A stretch of 64,000 nucleotides of DNA from Spisula solida (GCA_947247005.1 OX365949.1:9620001-9684000), one strand, 5' to 3'; numbered from the stretch's first letter, positions 31,814-42,520 are shown. Translations and numbers: made by a program. Notes: a model not told the origin generated them from the letters alone.

Positions 31814-32283
31814 TTTGATATCTCCAGCTTTGGAAGTTTCACTGAAGATGGTCGGTCATCTTTCTTGACTATCTGTCGTTCAAAAAAATCTTTTTGCAGT
31901 TCTTCATACATGGGTAGTGTTTGGACCTTTTCATATTTAACTTTAGCTGGTTTTTCATGGTCCTTAATTTCACTTTCTAGCTGTTGAAGCAATAAACACA
32001 TATCCATAGCGTTTTCACATACCTCTGTGTCTTCCGCAATAATTTGTTGGGTAAATTCCGTATCGCTATCCCCAATAGCCTCTGCCAACTTGGCAGACTG
32101 ATCCTGCAACTTTTCACCATATGCCTTTAACTTTCCGATACATCTATTAACGTTACCAAACAACGTGTTTGTATCTTCACCAATTAAATCCTCTCCTAAG
32201 AATTCTCTACCCATACTTATCTCCTTAATCAAGGTATTCGTATACCTGGTTCGAACACCCTTCAAGTAAGGTAGATTTGCCAT
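31801..32283 (-). CDS. BEL gag, N-terminal part (160 codons)
   Basis: It opens with ATG at 32283 (MANLPYLKGVRTRY). It is helix-rich with Leu/Gln/Glu heptads (residues about 45-110) and then LPKLEI, the segment that in BEL gags precedes the conserved WxEFWDS block. The frame ends at TAG (31801-31803). The WIEFWDSLESAVD block is found immediately after in a different frame, so a small indel near 31810-31820 separates the two parts of gag. This is a structural capsid-type protein that packages the element's RNA. Confidence 0.8.
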   Translation of the reverse strand: MANLPYLKGVRTRYTNTLIKEISMGREFLGEDLIGEDTNTLFGNVNRCIGKLKAYGEKLQDQSAKLAEAIGDSDTEFTQQIIAEDTEVCENAMDMCLLLQQLESEIKDHEKPAKVKYEKVQTLPMYEELQKDFFERQIVKKDDRPSSVKLPKLEISNCAG

Positions 32284-32294
32284 TTCAAGCGCTA

Positions 32295-32636
32295 ATACTA
32301 TATCTCCCCTTTTAAATCCAACTTTAGAATACCACGAAACTTTACCCCACTTTCTTTAAAACCAACTAGGAATTTCACTTTAAATTCCAAGAAACTTTAA
32401 CCCACATGGAATTTCACTTTAAATTCCATGAAATTTTAACGAACTTTCTTTTAAATCCAACTATGGAATTTCGCTTTAAATTCCATGAAATTTTAACGCA
32501 CTTTCATTTACATCCAACTTGGAATTTCACTTTAAATTCCATGAAACTTTTATGAACTTTCTTTTAAATCCAAATTAGAATTTCCCTTTAAATTCCATTA
32601 AACTTTAACGAACTTTCTTTTAAATCCTTTTTGCTC
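32295..32636 (-). repeat. tandem hairpin repeats in the BEL leader
   Basis: Units of about 56 bp start at 32408, 32465, 32521 and 32577, plus a shorter one at 32369. Each contains GGAATTT-5 nt-AAATTCC, a small perfect stem. The array fills the untranslated leader between the PBS and the gag ATG at 32283. Units differ by point changes, so they are not freshly duplicated. Confidence 0.8.
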
Positions 32637-32641
32637 TTCTT

Positions 32642-32658
32642 CCCGGGTTCCGGCGCCA
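32642..32658 (-). other. primer-binding site
   Basis: Five nucleotides inside the 5' LTR the minus strand reads TGGCGCCGGAACCCGGG. It starts with TGG, as expected for pairing with the CCA end of a tRNA primer. I do not assign the tRNA. Confidence 0.7.
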
Positions 32659-32663
32659 ATCAG

Positions 32664-33077
32664 TGTTGCAAACTCTGTACCATTTTATGTTCCATATTTT
32701 TATTAATAACGATTTAAACAACTAACACTGAATTTACATCGACTTATTTATTCCTATTGTATAAAATCATAAAACAATCCAACATGGATCATGATAACAA
32801 TTGATATAAGAAGAGAGTGAGAAAATAAGAGACAAAAGCTTTTATAGCCAAAGTTCCCGCCACAAAGGAAGCATGAACCATGTGAAATCAGTGGCAGAAT
32901 TAGGGCGTTAGGAGCGTTAGGAGCGTTAGGAGCGTCAGGAGCAAAGAAAAGTCACAATGAAGAACAATGAACATATATACACATTTAGGAGCAACCTAAA
33001 GAAGAAGACAATAAGGAGCAAAGTAAAATTACAAGTTAACAACATGTATAATGATACTATTCGCGATCTTCGCGACA
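32664..33077 (-). repeat. BEL 5' LTR (414 bp)
   Basis: Matches 24306-24710 along its length with six substitutions by eye and one additional 9-bp unit (GCGTTAGGA) near 32930. Followed by GTAAC at 33078-33082. Confidence 0.95.
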
Positions 33078-33082
33078 GTAAC

Positions 33083-33575
33083 AAGGTTTTGAAAAAGCTT
33101 TCAAATAAGAAAACATGACATATCTATAGATTCAAGTTTAAGTCATTTATCCATATATTACTGTATCTTAGCTTTAAAATGTCTTATGCAATATGCCGAA
33201 ATCATTTACATCGTTGCTATGGTGAAAAGTAATCTGATTGATTAAAACGTGGAGTGAGTTGAATAAAACACTAGTAGCCTTTCTCTAAATATAAACATTT
33301 ACAATTTGGATGTATATTTTAATACTTAAACCATCATTCTAAATCTTGATACCATTTTGACCAGTTTTTTGTATGAATGACGTTTGCGACGTCACGCAAA
33401 AAGGGTCTGAATAGGGCCTCAACAAAACAGCTGTAACTACCTTAAAACTCAAGATACTAAAAAAATTAATTTGCTTCAATAAGATTACTTTTTTAAATAA
33501 TAATAAATCTCAAAATCAATTTTTTTGTCAAAATAGCAGGTTTTCCTGGAGACTTGCTCATATTTATAGGCTCTA
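33083..33575. repeat. right part of the fold-back element split by BEL
   Basis: It continues the host sequence after the second GTAAC. It ends with GTCAAAATAGCAGGTTTTCC and GGAGACTTGCTCATATTTATA (33532-33573), the inverted partner of 24248-24290. Otherwise non-coding and AT-rich. Confidence 0.5.
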
Positions 33576-33771
33576 GATAATCTAGCCATTAATGATAAAC
33601 GTCGTTAATGAATACTCTCTCATACGTATACATAAGAAGAGCATTGGTAGTTAGAACATTTGAAGAGTCGTCTTTTGTTTCTATGCTCTACATACACTTT
33701 CCTGAAGAGAGACTGACGTTATTATTATTTAAAAAGGGTCAATAGGTTTTATTTCCTTGACTTATGGCATG

Positions 33772-33937
33772 GTATACAATATAACAGTTGTCGACTTATG
33801 TTTCGATGAATATGATGTTTAGTTGACCTTCAAAAAGTGATATTGACCTCTGACTTCGTCATCGGTCAATATCACTTTTTTCAGGTCAACAAAACATCAT
33901 ATTCACCTCAACATAAGTCAATAACAGTATATTATAC
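33772..33937. repeat. 166-bp palindrome (fold-back element)
   Basis: GACTTATGTTTCGATGAATAT and GTTGACCTTCAAAAAGTGATA on the left pair with TATCACTTTTTTCAGGTCAAC and ATATTCACCTCAACATAAGTC on the right. The loop is about 16 bp. It abuts the pearl-like array starting at 33938. Confidence 0.8.
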
Positions 33938-34285
33938 CCCCAGATACATACTAGTATATACTAGGGGCTATATTGGAGTCACGCTTGAGGATGGTTGGTC
34001 TGTTGGTTGGTTGGTTGGTTGGTTGGTCCGTGCAAATGGTCGGATTGCAACGAATCTTTGCAGGAATGATCGATACCAAGTCTAGTTGTGCACATCGTCG
34101 GCGCATTTTGATCGGATCAATTTTAAGGTAGTTATGGCCCTTTGTTTTTTTACATTTATAAATTTTGTACGCGTTATTTCTCAGTAACTAATGGTCAGAT
34201 TTCAATAAAACTTTGCATGAATGATCAATACCAAGTCTAGGTGTGAATATTGTCGACGCGCATTGGTCTGATCAATTTTAAGGTA
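33938..34285 (+). mobile_element. pearl-like element (family J), left part
   Basis: A palindromic start (CTAGTATATACTAG), a (GGTT)n microsatellite (about 34000-34026), then monomers of about 165 bp with TTGCANGAATGATC and GATCAATTTTAAGGTAGTTATGG. The array breaks off after TTTTAAGGTA at 34285 and resumes at 42340 with the expected AGTTATGGCCC. The 8.05 kb between is later LINE-related sequence. Confidence 0.6.
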
Positions 34286-34490
34286 AGTAAGCAAGTAAGT
34301 AAGTAACGACTTTATTTTACGTGGATAACATAATTTGGTAGAAACCAATTTTCATTATGGTCCACACATTATGGTCCACACATGAATGACTTGAGGTTGT
34401 TTCAACCCATTTTTGTCCATATTTTATAATATAATGATCCAAATTATATACTGGACCAGTTCATTTCATAGCAAAATGGGGTGTTCTTCT
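34286..34490 (-). mobile_element. LINE 3' tail fragment
   Basis: Minus sense: AAAATAAAGTCGTTACTTACTTACTTGC, that is, an AAAGTCGTTA end followed by a (CTTA)n tail. LINE A ends with a similar AAGTCGTTATTATT sequence, so this is likely the 3' terminus of a related LINE. Segment 34384-34478 is repeated inverted at 38030-38128. Confidence 0.5.
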
Positions 34491-35169
34491 GAAAATTAGA
34501 GAAAGTTTGAAATTATCGGATATTCTCAATTTACAGGGCCCAAATTGAGAACTGTTATGTTTTTAAACACTTTAAAATGTACTAACGTGATTTTACATGA
34601 CTGTATAATTAAACAAAATTAACTATATACATGTACCGTAAATAATCGGCCATAAGTCGTATGGTGACTTTTGGCTAAAAAGTCGAGATTTTTGTCTATA
34701 CTGTACCCTTTCATAAGTCGCCGGTAGACTTTTCAAGTTTTTGTGAAAGCTTAATGTCTGTCCCCAGGATCAATGTTCATTCTTTTAACATAAATAATTA
34801 ACTGAGATAAATAATTGAATTCAATCCACAAACATTTTTGTTATATTTACAAGATATGACCGAATAGTAATAGCATGCAAAAGATTGTTTTGTCGTAATG
34901 TTGGAACTTCAAGGCGATATACTGTTTATCAATCACTTCCGTTCAGCAACATCATTCACCACTTTAAGGTTTGTCACAATACCTCGCATTGATGCGCTTT
35001 CGAATATTCTCCACTGATCAGGAACACTTTGAGCAAGGCACCATTTATTATCAGAATGTAAAAGAGTAACCACGTCTCGGGTCCAATAAGCAGATCCATT
35101 GGAGGATTCGCTGTTATGATATCAGTGGGAAAGTCAGATTTTGGAAGTTTGTGGCCTCTGTGACTATAA
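34491..35169. other. no gene recognised
   Basis: A repeated CATAAGTCG...GACTTTT pair lies near 34651-34725, giving a weak inverted structure. Nothing coding. Confidence 0.4.
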
Positions 35170-35440
35170 AAAAACAGTATATTAAGTCAGACAGGGAAGG
35201 CAGCACTCAACTTAACCAGCCGAGCACAGAAAACATTAAAAACACACAAAGCACAATGCCCAACTAAACAAGCGCAGATCCGCCCAAGTCCAAGCTGTCG
35301 AAAAGTATAATAAATTATAACTAGCTGAATGACCCAGTAGAAAAGATACAGCAACCAAAAGGCGGAATGCCTACGCTGAATGACCTAGTAACAACAGTAA
35401 AACTGCTGAACTACATAGTTTTAGCAGCCTACAGTCTAAA
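35170..35440 (-). repeat. SINE-like repeat, family F
   Basis: Same head (AGACAGGGAAGGCAGCACTC, reversed) and body as 433-640, with two internal GCTGAATGACC(C/T)AGTA segments near 35328 and 35379. Same orientation as the left copy. Confidence 0.5.
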
Positions 35441-35569
35441 AGTTAAGTAACAGTATTAAAACGTAGAAAGGCCCGATTTCAGCAACAAAAAATCTGAAAA
35501 CCTTAAAACGAGTGACCCAGTTTCATTAAGTAAAATGACGTAATTGAACAAATCGAGATATGACGTACT

Positions 35570-35722
35570 GAATTGCAAGCAATACAGAAGTCCCCCACCG
35601 GTGTAAAGCCATTGTCAATATGTCTGTTGCCATATCAACAACAATTTACGTCAGAACCAAAACTGACGGACAGATGGCAAACCAATAGTCCCCTCCGGTC
35701 AAAAACCGGTAGGGGACTTAAA
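35570..35722 (-). mobile_element. pearl-like element, family B (short copy)
   Basis: Begins AATTGCAAGCAATACAGAAG and ends with the hairpin CCCCTCCGGTCAAAAACCGG...GGGGACT, the reverse of 4000-4258. Part of the monomer and the microsatellite are deleted. Confidence 0.6.
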
Positions 35723-38029
35723 ACTACATTAAATGACCTCAGGGGACAGAACACTACATCCATAACTCCACAGCTGTACATAGACTCATGAACGAACCCG
35801 GTAGGATGCGAACCGCGGGGACGAAATAGTAAGAGGACAACCGGCAAATACGAATAAATAGTTAACTCCTAGCTCCTTTTGGCCCCGTCAAAAAATTAAA
35901 TACTGAGAAATTATGGCATATTATCGATTATTTAAAAATGAAAAACTCGATTGTAAACGGAATTGGCGTTTAGATCCAGATACAAACCCATATTATAATA
36001 ATTAAACAAAATACTAAACTACCGGAAGTAGCACCGACCCCAACAGAAACCGCGGGACACGCGAGAACAAAAAGGCACAGAAAATATACAACTTCACTCG
36101 AAAAGGCGCGGAACATACATAAAAAAACTAGCACAGGAACATGTAATACAAAACCGGGCATCCAATCCCGAAAGTCTGCTGCTTAAGTCAGTCAAACTAA
36201 AACGGAACAAGAGCCAGTTGGTAAGAAATTAACAACCGGACAAAACATACACCACAAGGACAATCCACAACAGACACTGAGTATATGCAATTTTGAAGGA
36301 TACGAAGCAGCCTTGTGCTGGACAACGCAATTGCAGAATGGCACATACAAAATTAATAAAGTTTAACAAAAGGCACAGTGGCCAAATATTTTTGTATTTT
36401 TTCCAATTATACTATAAAGTGGACAGTACATACACAGAGGAAGGTTGACTAAAGGGCTTTCGCCTTGGAACGGACAGTGACACTTGTCACTGGGGGCTTA
36501 AACGTTTTACAGTGCACCAAACCTCACACTTACCCAATAGACAACCTTATAGAAAAGTTAAGAGCCATAACTTCCTTGACATGGGGTGCCAAGACTTGCC
36601 GAGGAAGATCAAGAGTATCGTAGAAGGAAAGTTATGCGTGCAATTGGAACATCAACGAGTGTGTATCCATCAGGTCCCTTAACTCGAAGCCCAATCATGG
36701 TGGAATTGCATACATACTGGCTAGAAGGAACCATGTGCGATTGGAGCATCAACAGGTGTGTAGCCATCATGTCCCATAACTCGAAGCCTAATCATGGTTG
36801 AATTGCATAAATACTGGCTTGAAGGAACCATGTCCATGGAAACGAGACTTTTATTGCATTCTTTCTAGTTTGGTGTGAGAGGGTTCATGAAAGCTATATT
36901 GGGCAGCAAGCTTCAATAACAATATGACAGAGTGTAACACACAAGGTGCTTTTATTACGAATTCATCCCAAAGTGCCACCGACAGGTATCTTAGGCGAGT
37001 GGTCACCTAGGTATTTGTCAATAAGTTCACATAGTTATCGGAGGTTGATGGTTTCAAAGTCATTTTGAGGTAGATGGTGCGCTAAAATGTCACTTGTATC
37101 TAGGCTCTTTCTGATGAGAGGGGGGGGGGAACATTCAGGCCTATTCTAATGGGTGAACATGTACCTGAGAGAACCTTTTTTAAATTGCTCAGACTCTGTT
37201 GGACATGTTAAGCATAGATACTATCCAATGATTTTCTCAAATCACACCTTATATATATCCGATTTGTGAATGAGTCAGTTACTCTCGATGTGTAATTGAC
37301 AGTTTTACAAATATACAAATTGTGGACCAATATATTCAGAATGTCTAAATTGACTGACTTGAAATGGAAAATACAGAGTTTCTCAAATGAAACACTCAGC
37401 CCAAAGGCATGTTTTGTGGCTATAGAGCATGGAACCAACGATGAACTAAAACAAAATCGAAATGTGTGGAGTTTATCAAAAACATTTCTTGGAAAACCAA
37501 GCAAATGTGAAGATTCGGGTCCGTGAAGATTGTATGCGAAACATGTTATAATTCGTTGAATGCACTAGCTTGACGCTTGCGTCAATTATTCTGTATACAT
37601 ATAAGCACTGGCTTTTGGATTTTCTCTTTGGTCGCACCGTGTCCATATATGTAGGTGGTACTGTCATGATATTTTATGATAAGAAAGTCGAATTTATGTG
37701 TCTGTCACTCAACTCATCACTCAATCTATCTCCCCTGTCCATTTTAATTATCCTTTAGAACAGTATATGAATACTGTTATAGAAAGCATGAGTGCATCAT
37801 TGCCATCCAAGTTTTAAGAAACATACTAATATATGGTTTATTTTGTATAATACATTGATTATACCTGTAAAATCAAGTTAGTCCATCATAAAGAATTCAA
37901 AAGCATGACAGTTCTGACCAAAATTAGATGACTTTTAATAAGAGCAAGGTGATTTAATTTGGACCTGGAATGTTTGCAAAAGGAAAAAAATCGAAAAATT
38001 CAAATTTTCTCAAATGTTCAGAAAATCGC
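35723..38029. other. no gene recognised; one diverged tandem duplication
   Basis: A segment of about 97-100 bp is duplicated at 36623-36832 (AACTCGAAGCC at 36681 and 36778). A 98-codon minus frame at 37208-37504 and overlapping short frames show no domain. Otherwise non-coding. Confidence 0.4.
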
Positions 38030-38130
38030 CACTTTTTGCTATAAAATGAATTGATCTAGTATATAATTAGGACCATTTTATTGTAAAATATGGACATAAA
38101 TGGGTTGAAACAACCTCAATCCATTCATCT
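38030..38130 (+). repeat. inverted copy of 34384-34478
   Basis: The reverse complement of 38030-38128 matches 34384-34478 at roughly 80% by eye (shared GGTTGTTTCAACCCATTT and TCCATATTTTA). The pair faces inward across about 3.5 kb. Confidence 0.55.
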
Positions 38131-38679
38131 TACACAAATACAACAAAATAATGTTGGTGGAATTATCTATAAAAGAAACCTTGTTGGGGTGAATAATACC
38201 TACATGCCGCCTTTGGGTCAAAATTTCGACTCGGTAGGGGGGGATCAAGACATTAATGGATTGAGCTGAAATTTGGTCTGGGAATATTGTTAATACTAGA
38301 GAACAGTTGGTTAAATTATCTAGGCGATCAAAGAAAAAGTTCAAAAAATGGAACACCCTACCACACAAAATATACATGAATTTACAAAATTTTGTGCAAC
38401 AAAATACATAAAATCAAAACAAATACATGAATAGCATTATCTAGGGAATTAATATATGAAATACATATTTACAAACTTAACACATTTAGATGACAAATTT
38501 ACTTCATCTTTAGAAGCACAAAATATAAACTAACAAAATCTCAGTTTCCACCTGAGAACTTCCATGTCAAGTACAGTCTTTTGAAGGAAGTCAAGTTTTC
38601 TGCAGTGCGTATTTGTATTGGGATATTGTTCCATAGTTTTGGTGCTGCATATGATACAGACTTTCTGAAAAACTCAAGT

Positions 38680-39456
38680 CTAGGCTTGGGTATGTAGCTG
38701 ATTTGATGATGATCTGAGGGTCGTATTAGTACTCCTTCTAAATTTATCAGTTAGATATTGAGGGCTTAGATTATTTAAAGCTTTGTATACTAAAATTGCT
38801 TTTTTATAGTCTACTCTGTCAGTGAAAATCATCCAATTTAATTGAGTGAACAGTTCTTGAGACGGAGCATCATATGGTTTGTCTAGAATTATACGTGCTG
38901 CCCTTTTCTGAAATTTAATTATCCTGTTTTGAAGTTCTGAATTGCATGAGCCCCATATTGTGCTACAATAATCCAGTTGGGGCAGAATGTATGCGTTGTA
39001 AAAAAGTTTCATTGCTTCCAGATTTAAGCAATGTTTGATACGCATTAGAAGATACAGAAGGGAGTTACATTTTTTAAGAGTTTGTTTAATTTGTTTTTTC
39101 CATTTTAAGTTCTGATCAACATGAATCCCTAGTAATTTCTCTTCAGTAGAGATATTTAACAGCTGATTTTGTAAGAAGACAGTTGTGTCATCAGTTTCTG
39201 TTAAGTGATTTTGTCCATTATTTGATGGAGAGATATACATAACTTTAGTTTTCTGGGCATTTGGAATCATGGCATTTTGTGCACACCATGATACTGTAGT
39301 ATCAAGTTGGGACTGAAGTGTAGTTTTAACTTCGTTGAAAGATTTACCAAATGCTGAAATTGTTGTGTCATCTGCAAACATGTCAAGCAAAGCATTGTTA
39401 CTTACATGTAGAGGAAGATCATTTATGTAAATGATAAAGAGTAAGGGTCCCAGCAC
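38680..39456 (-). pseudogene. LINE C ORF2, C-terminal half of reverse transcriptase
   Basis: Same frame as 39457-39954 but beyond the TAA. It contains LGPLLFIIYINDLPLH, MFADDTTIS (FADD box), LLGIHVDQNLKWKKQIK, FYNAYILPQLDYCSTIWG and KFQKRAARIILDK. It ends at 38680 by another frame break; the remaining PRLEFFRKS...PKLWNNIP end is readable in a second frame at about 38530-38690. Confidence 0.8.
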
Positions 39457-40190
39457 TTAGCCTTGTGGAACCCCTGCACATATTTCTGTAGCCTCTGATT
39501 GGTAGCCTGCCATACTGACTTTTTGGTACCGACCTTTAAGATAAGATGAAATCCATTTTAAGGATCTTGGACAGAATTTATAACATTCAGGTTTCTTTAG
39601 AATAAGATCATGATTTATCAGGTCAAACGCCTTCGTTAAATCTAAAAATATTGTACCAACTAACTTATTTTCGTTTATAGCTTCAATCCATGTGTCAATG
39701 ATTTTTGTCAATGCAGTCTCGCATGAGTGGAATTTCCGAAACCCAGACTGATGTCTGCTTAGAAGGTCATTTTGATCTAGATATAATTTTAAGTGGTTCG
39801 AGACATGTCTCTCAAAGACTTTTGAGAGAACTGGAAGTATAGAGATAGGCCTATAGTTGCAAATTTCAGACTTTGAACCTTTTTTAAATAAAGGGGTTAC
39901 TTTAGCTATTTTGAAGGCAGCAGGAAACATGCCTTTGCTAATGCAAATATTCATATTTTTTGTAAGGGTTTGGCAATGATATCAGCACTGATTTTGAGAA
40001 ATCTCGGACCCAGGCCATCAATTCCAGTGGATTTGCTGGGATCAAGTGCTTTTAGCTCTTTTTCTATGAATTTGTCTGTTATCTCAGGTATTACAAATTC
40101 AGTTTTGTTATGTACTTTAGCATTTACATAGTTTATGATAGGTTGTAAGTTTTGTTCATTGGTGTCTGCATTTAAATTTGGAGCTGACAT
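39457..40190 (-). pseudogene. LINE C ORF2, N-terminal half of reverse transcriptase
   Basis: Frames 39951-40190 and 39457-39954 are offset by one base. The first has ALDPSKSTGIDGLGPRFLK, the usual RT entry. The second has KVTPLFKKGSKSEICNYRPIS, LSRHQSGFRKFHSCETAL, and TIFLDLTKAFDLINHDLIL with the first catalytic Asp. It stops at TAA right after AGVPQG, where this family normally continues with a Ser codon, so a single substitution could account for it. Confidence 0.8.
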
Positions 40191-41475
40191 AAAAACACTT
40201 GAAAAATAGTCATTAAATGCTTCTGCTGCATTCTGTGGGTCTGTAAGCCATTTTTGTCACGAACAATATTTATTTGATGGTTGTGGTTTTTACCAGACAG
40301 GTCTTTAAGATTTTTCCATAGTACCTTTGGGTTATTTCTATTATTGTTAATAGCATTTGTGTAAAATGATTTCTTTGCTTTAGAGGTTAAAGTTTTGACT
40401 TTTCCTCTAAGAATTTTAAAGTTTCCTGTTTCACCTAATAATTTAGCATGATTTCTACATTTTATAGTTTCAGCAATATCAGTGTTAAACCAGTCTGGTT
40501 GGTTTTGATTTTTTACTCGCCTTTCTTTTTCCGGAGCATGGTCATTTAAAATATTTTGAAAAATATTAATGAAGCAATCCAGAATATCGTCAGCTTCATC
40601 AAATGCTTCTATTACAGACCAAGGTTGAGTTTGAAGACTGTTTCTAAATTCTGTTTGATCAAAATAATTTACTGATCTGTATTTGATTACTTTATGTATA
40701 GGCCCATTCCGAGCGTTATGCTTTAGTTTACGGGTAAAACACATAGGATAATGATCACTAAGAGTTAAAATGGGAACATTAATTTCAACAATATTACAAG
40801 GCATATTAGAATACAAATGGTCAATTATTGTTGAAGATTTGGAAGTTACTCTGGTTGGTTTGTCAACAAGTTGTTCGAGATTATAAGAACTTAAAATATC
40901 ATTCCAAGCATTACATGAACTAACATTGTTCTCAAAATTATAGTTAAAATCACCTAATAGCAAAATTTCCTTATTTTCAGTAAATAAATAATCTAATGTC
41001 TTATCAACTTCCTCATTCCATGTGGCAAGTGATGATGGAGGTCGATATATGTATCCAAGTAAAAACGATTTCTGTTTATCATATTTGATTTCTAGCCATA
41101 TAGATTCAACATTTTCATTTTCTAAATCATCTCGACGTAAACAGTAGTATGAGTTTTTCACATATAACAAAACTCCACCTCCATTGGATTTCCGGTCTTT
41201 GTAACCATTTAGGTGGAATTCATTATCTTGAAAAGATTCGTTTAAAAAAGTTTCGCAAAATCCAAAAATATCTATTTCACTATGTTTATCTACCATAACT
41301 TGAATTTCATGAAATTTGGGATAAAATAATGTATGTTCAAATGCATTGCTTTCAATCCAGTCTTGTTGAGGAATTTATCAGAATAACACACAGACTTTGT
41401 TGTTTGGCCATTTCCATTTTGAGTTACATTTAATATGGTAGGCGATAAGCTGGCGTCATCTGGTACCTCATCCAT
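40172..41475 (-). pseudogene. LINE C ORF2, AP-endonuclease domain
   Basis: Two overlapping frames (41290-41475 and 40172-41296) together give the APE-type endonuclease that nicks target DNA. Visible blocks are LKAMHLNIH, then after a one-base shift IDIFGFCETFL (catalytic Glu), YKDRKSNGGGVLLYVK, IYRPPSS, LLGDFNYNF, IIDHLYSN and LTLSDHYPM (catalytic Asp-His). The frameshift lies near 41310-41330. The linker to RT follows (ISGKNHNHQINIV region, DLSGK), with a further frame break near 40190-40240. Confidence 0.8.
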
Positions 41476-42335
41476 GGGGGTATTCCCATTGGAGGAGGAA
41501 TTCCCATTTGAGGAGGGATTCCCATTTGAGGAGGAACTCGTCTTGGATACAGGCGATTCCCATAATCCCTGCGGTGCCGAGGGTGTTTGTGGTTGTTGTG
41601 ATCTGGTTGATGGTTTTTCCTGAGGCTGGCTTGGGGAAAATCTTCCGTATATTGTTTGTCAGCAAAGAACTTCATTATGAATGCCACCATGTTTTGAGAA
41701 AGTAGCGTCAATCCTTCGTCATTTGGGTGTACTTCATCATCATGATGGTAAAGAGTCTTGTTGACATTTCCTTTGCTCATGCATTTTTCTGTGTTGTCGA
41801 TGAATATGTGTGAGTTGTCTTCACACCATGCCTTTAGCTGTTTGTTGACATCTTCAATCACTGTTAGTGAGAGTTTATCAAATTTCTTGGGTAGCACTGA
41901 GGGGAATGCCATTTGATTATCATGATTGATTGATTTTACAACTGATTCAAGATTTTTATACTGATTCATTATTTCACTTGATTTATCTGCATTGGATATG
42001 TTGTTAACCTCAGCATGGACAGTTATAAAATCATATTTGTTGACATCTATGTGCTTTCTTGTTATTTTAGCTGTAACATCTTTAATTGTTGCTGAAGGAC
42101 TTGATCGAATCTGTACTGATAGCCTGCCATTGGCAATTTCTTTGGGATCAATTCGTTTAGTTACTGAATCACCTAGAATTAGCACATTTGGTTTTGATTG
42201 CTTGTTTCTGTGCTGTTGAGGAGGCTGTGTTGATTTAGTTTCACATTCTGGTGGGATGTTTGAGCCTGTTTCACTGTGTTTGTGGGAGTTATTGCTGGTG
42301 TTGGACGACTTGTTATGTGTTGCAAGAGAATTCAA
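41430..42335 (-). pseudogene. LINE C ORF1, SGNH-hydrolase (esterase-like) domain
   Basis: 301 codons. A Ser/Asn/Gln-rich N terminus is followed by LILGDSVTKRI (block I, GDS with predicted catalytic Ser, residues about 50-60). VHAEVNNISNADKS is the block III equivalent and DEVHPNDEG is block V with the predicted catalytic Asp/His. The C-terminal part is basic (HRRDYGNRLYPRR) and ends in three PPQMGIPP-type repeats. The first codon is TTG at the truncated 5' border, so the true start is lost. ORF1 esterases are thought to aid RNP handling or membrane interactions; the role is not established. It overlaps the start of the endonuclease frame by about 45 bp. Confidence 0.75.
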
Positions 42336-42339
42336 TTTC

Positions 42340-42520
42340 AGTTATGGCCCTTTAATTGTTTTTTTTACAGTTATAAATTTTGTCCTCGCTTTTTTTCCTT
42401 AACCAATGGTCGAATTTTCAACGAACATTTGCATGAATGATCAGTACCAAGTCTATTTTTGCATATGATCGACACACTTTGGTTGGATCAATTTTAAGGT
42501 AGTTATGGTCCTTTGTGTTT
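42340..42520 (+). mobile_element. pearl-like element (family J), right part
   Basis: AGTTATGGCCCTTT...TTTGCATGAATGATCAGTACC...GATCAATTTTAAGGTAGTT: one further monomer in phase with the array that ends at 34285. It confirms that the intervening 8.05 kb was inserted into one array. Confidence 0.6.

Larger units (their letters stand above)
24306..33077 (-). mobile_element. BEL/Pao LTR retrotransposon with an extra zinc-finger ORF
   Basis: An 8.8-kb element bounded by two LTRs (TG...CA borders) and a 5-bp target duplication GTAAC (24301-24305 and 33078-33082). Order on the minus strand: 5' LTR, PBS, leader with tandem hairpin repeats, gag, zinc knuckles, aspartic protease, RT, RNase H, integrase, then an additional 524-codon ORF, polypurine tract and 3' LTR. 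Gene order (protease before RT, integrase last) and the DUF1758-like protease and DUF5641-like tail place it in BEL/Pao. The LTRs differ by six substitutions and a 9-bp indel, so insertion was fairly recent. One frameshift and two TAG codons break gag-pol. Confidence 0.92.
38470..42338 (-). mobile_element. decayed LINE with SGNH-esterase ORF1, APE endonuclease and RT (LINE C)
   Basis: Most of a LINE is present on the minus strand: ORF1 (41430-42335), endonuclease (40172-41475), RT (39457-40190 and 38680-39456), then C-terminal sequence to about 38520 and a 3' UTR. It is the same family as LINE A. The 5' border near 42338 interrupts the family J monomer array. Esterase-type ORF1 is known in the CR1/L2 group, which I take as the likely clade. 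At least four frame lesions. Confidence 0.85.

Noticed and set aside
36586..36801. 71-codon frame in the 97-bp duplicated segment
   Set aside because: The duplication is not a multiple of three, the two halves are in different frames, and there is no homology I recognise.
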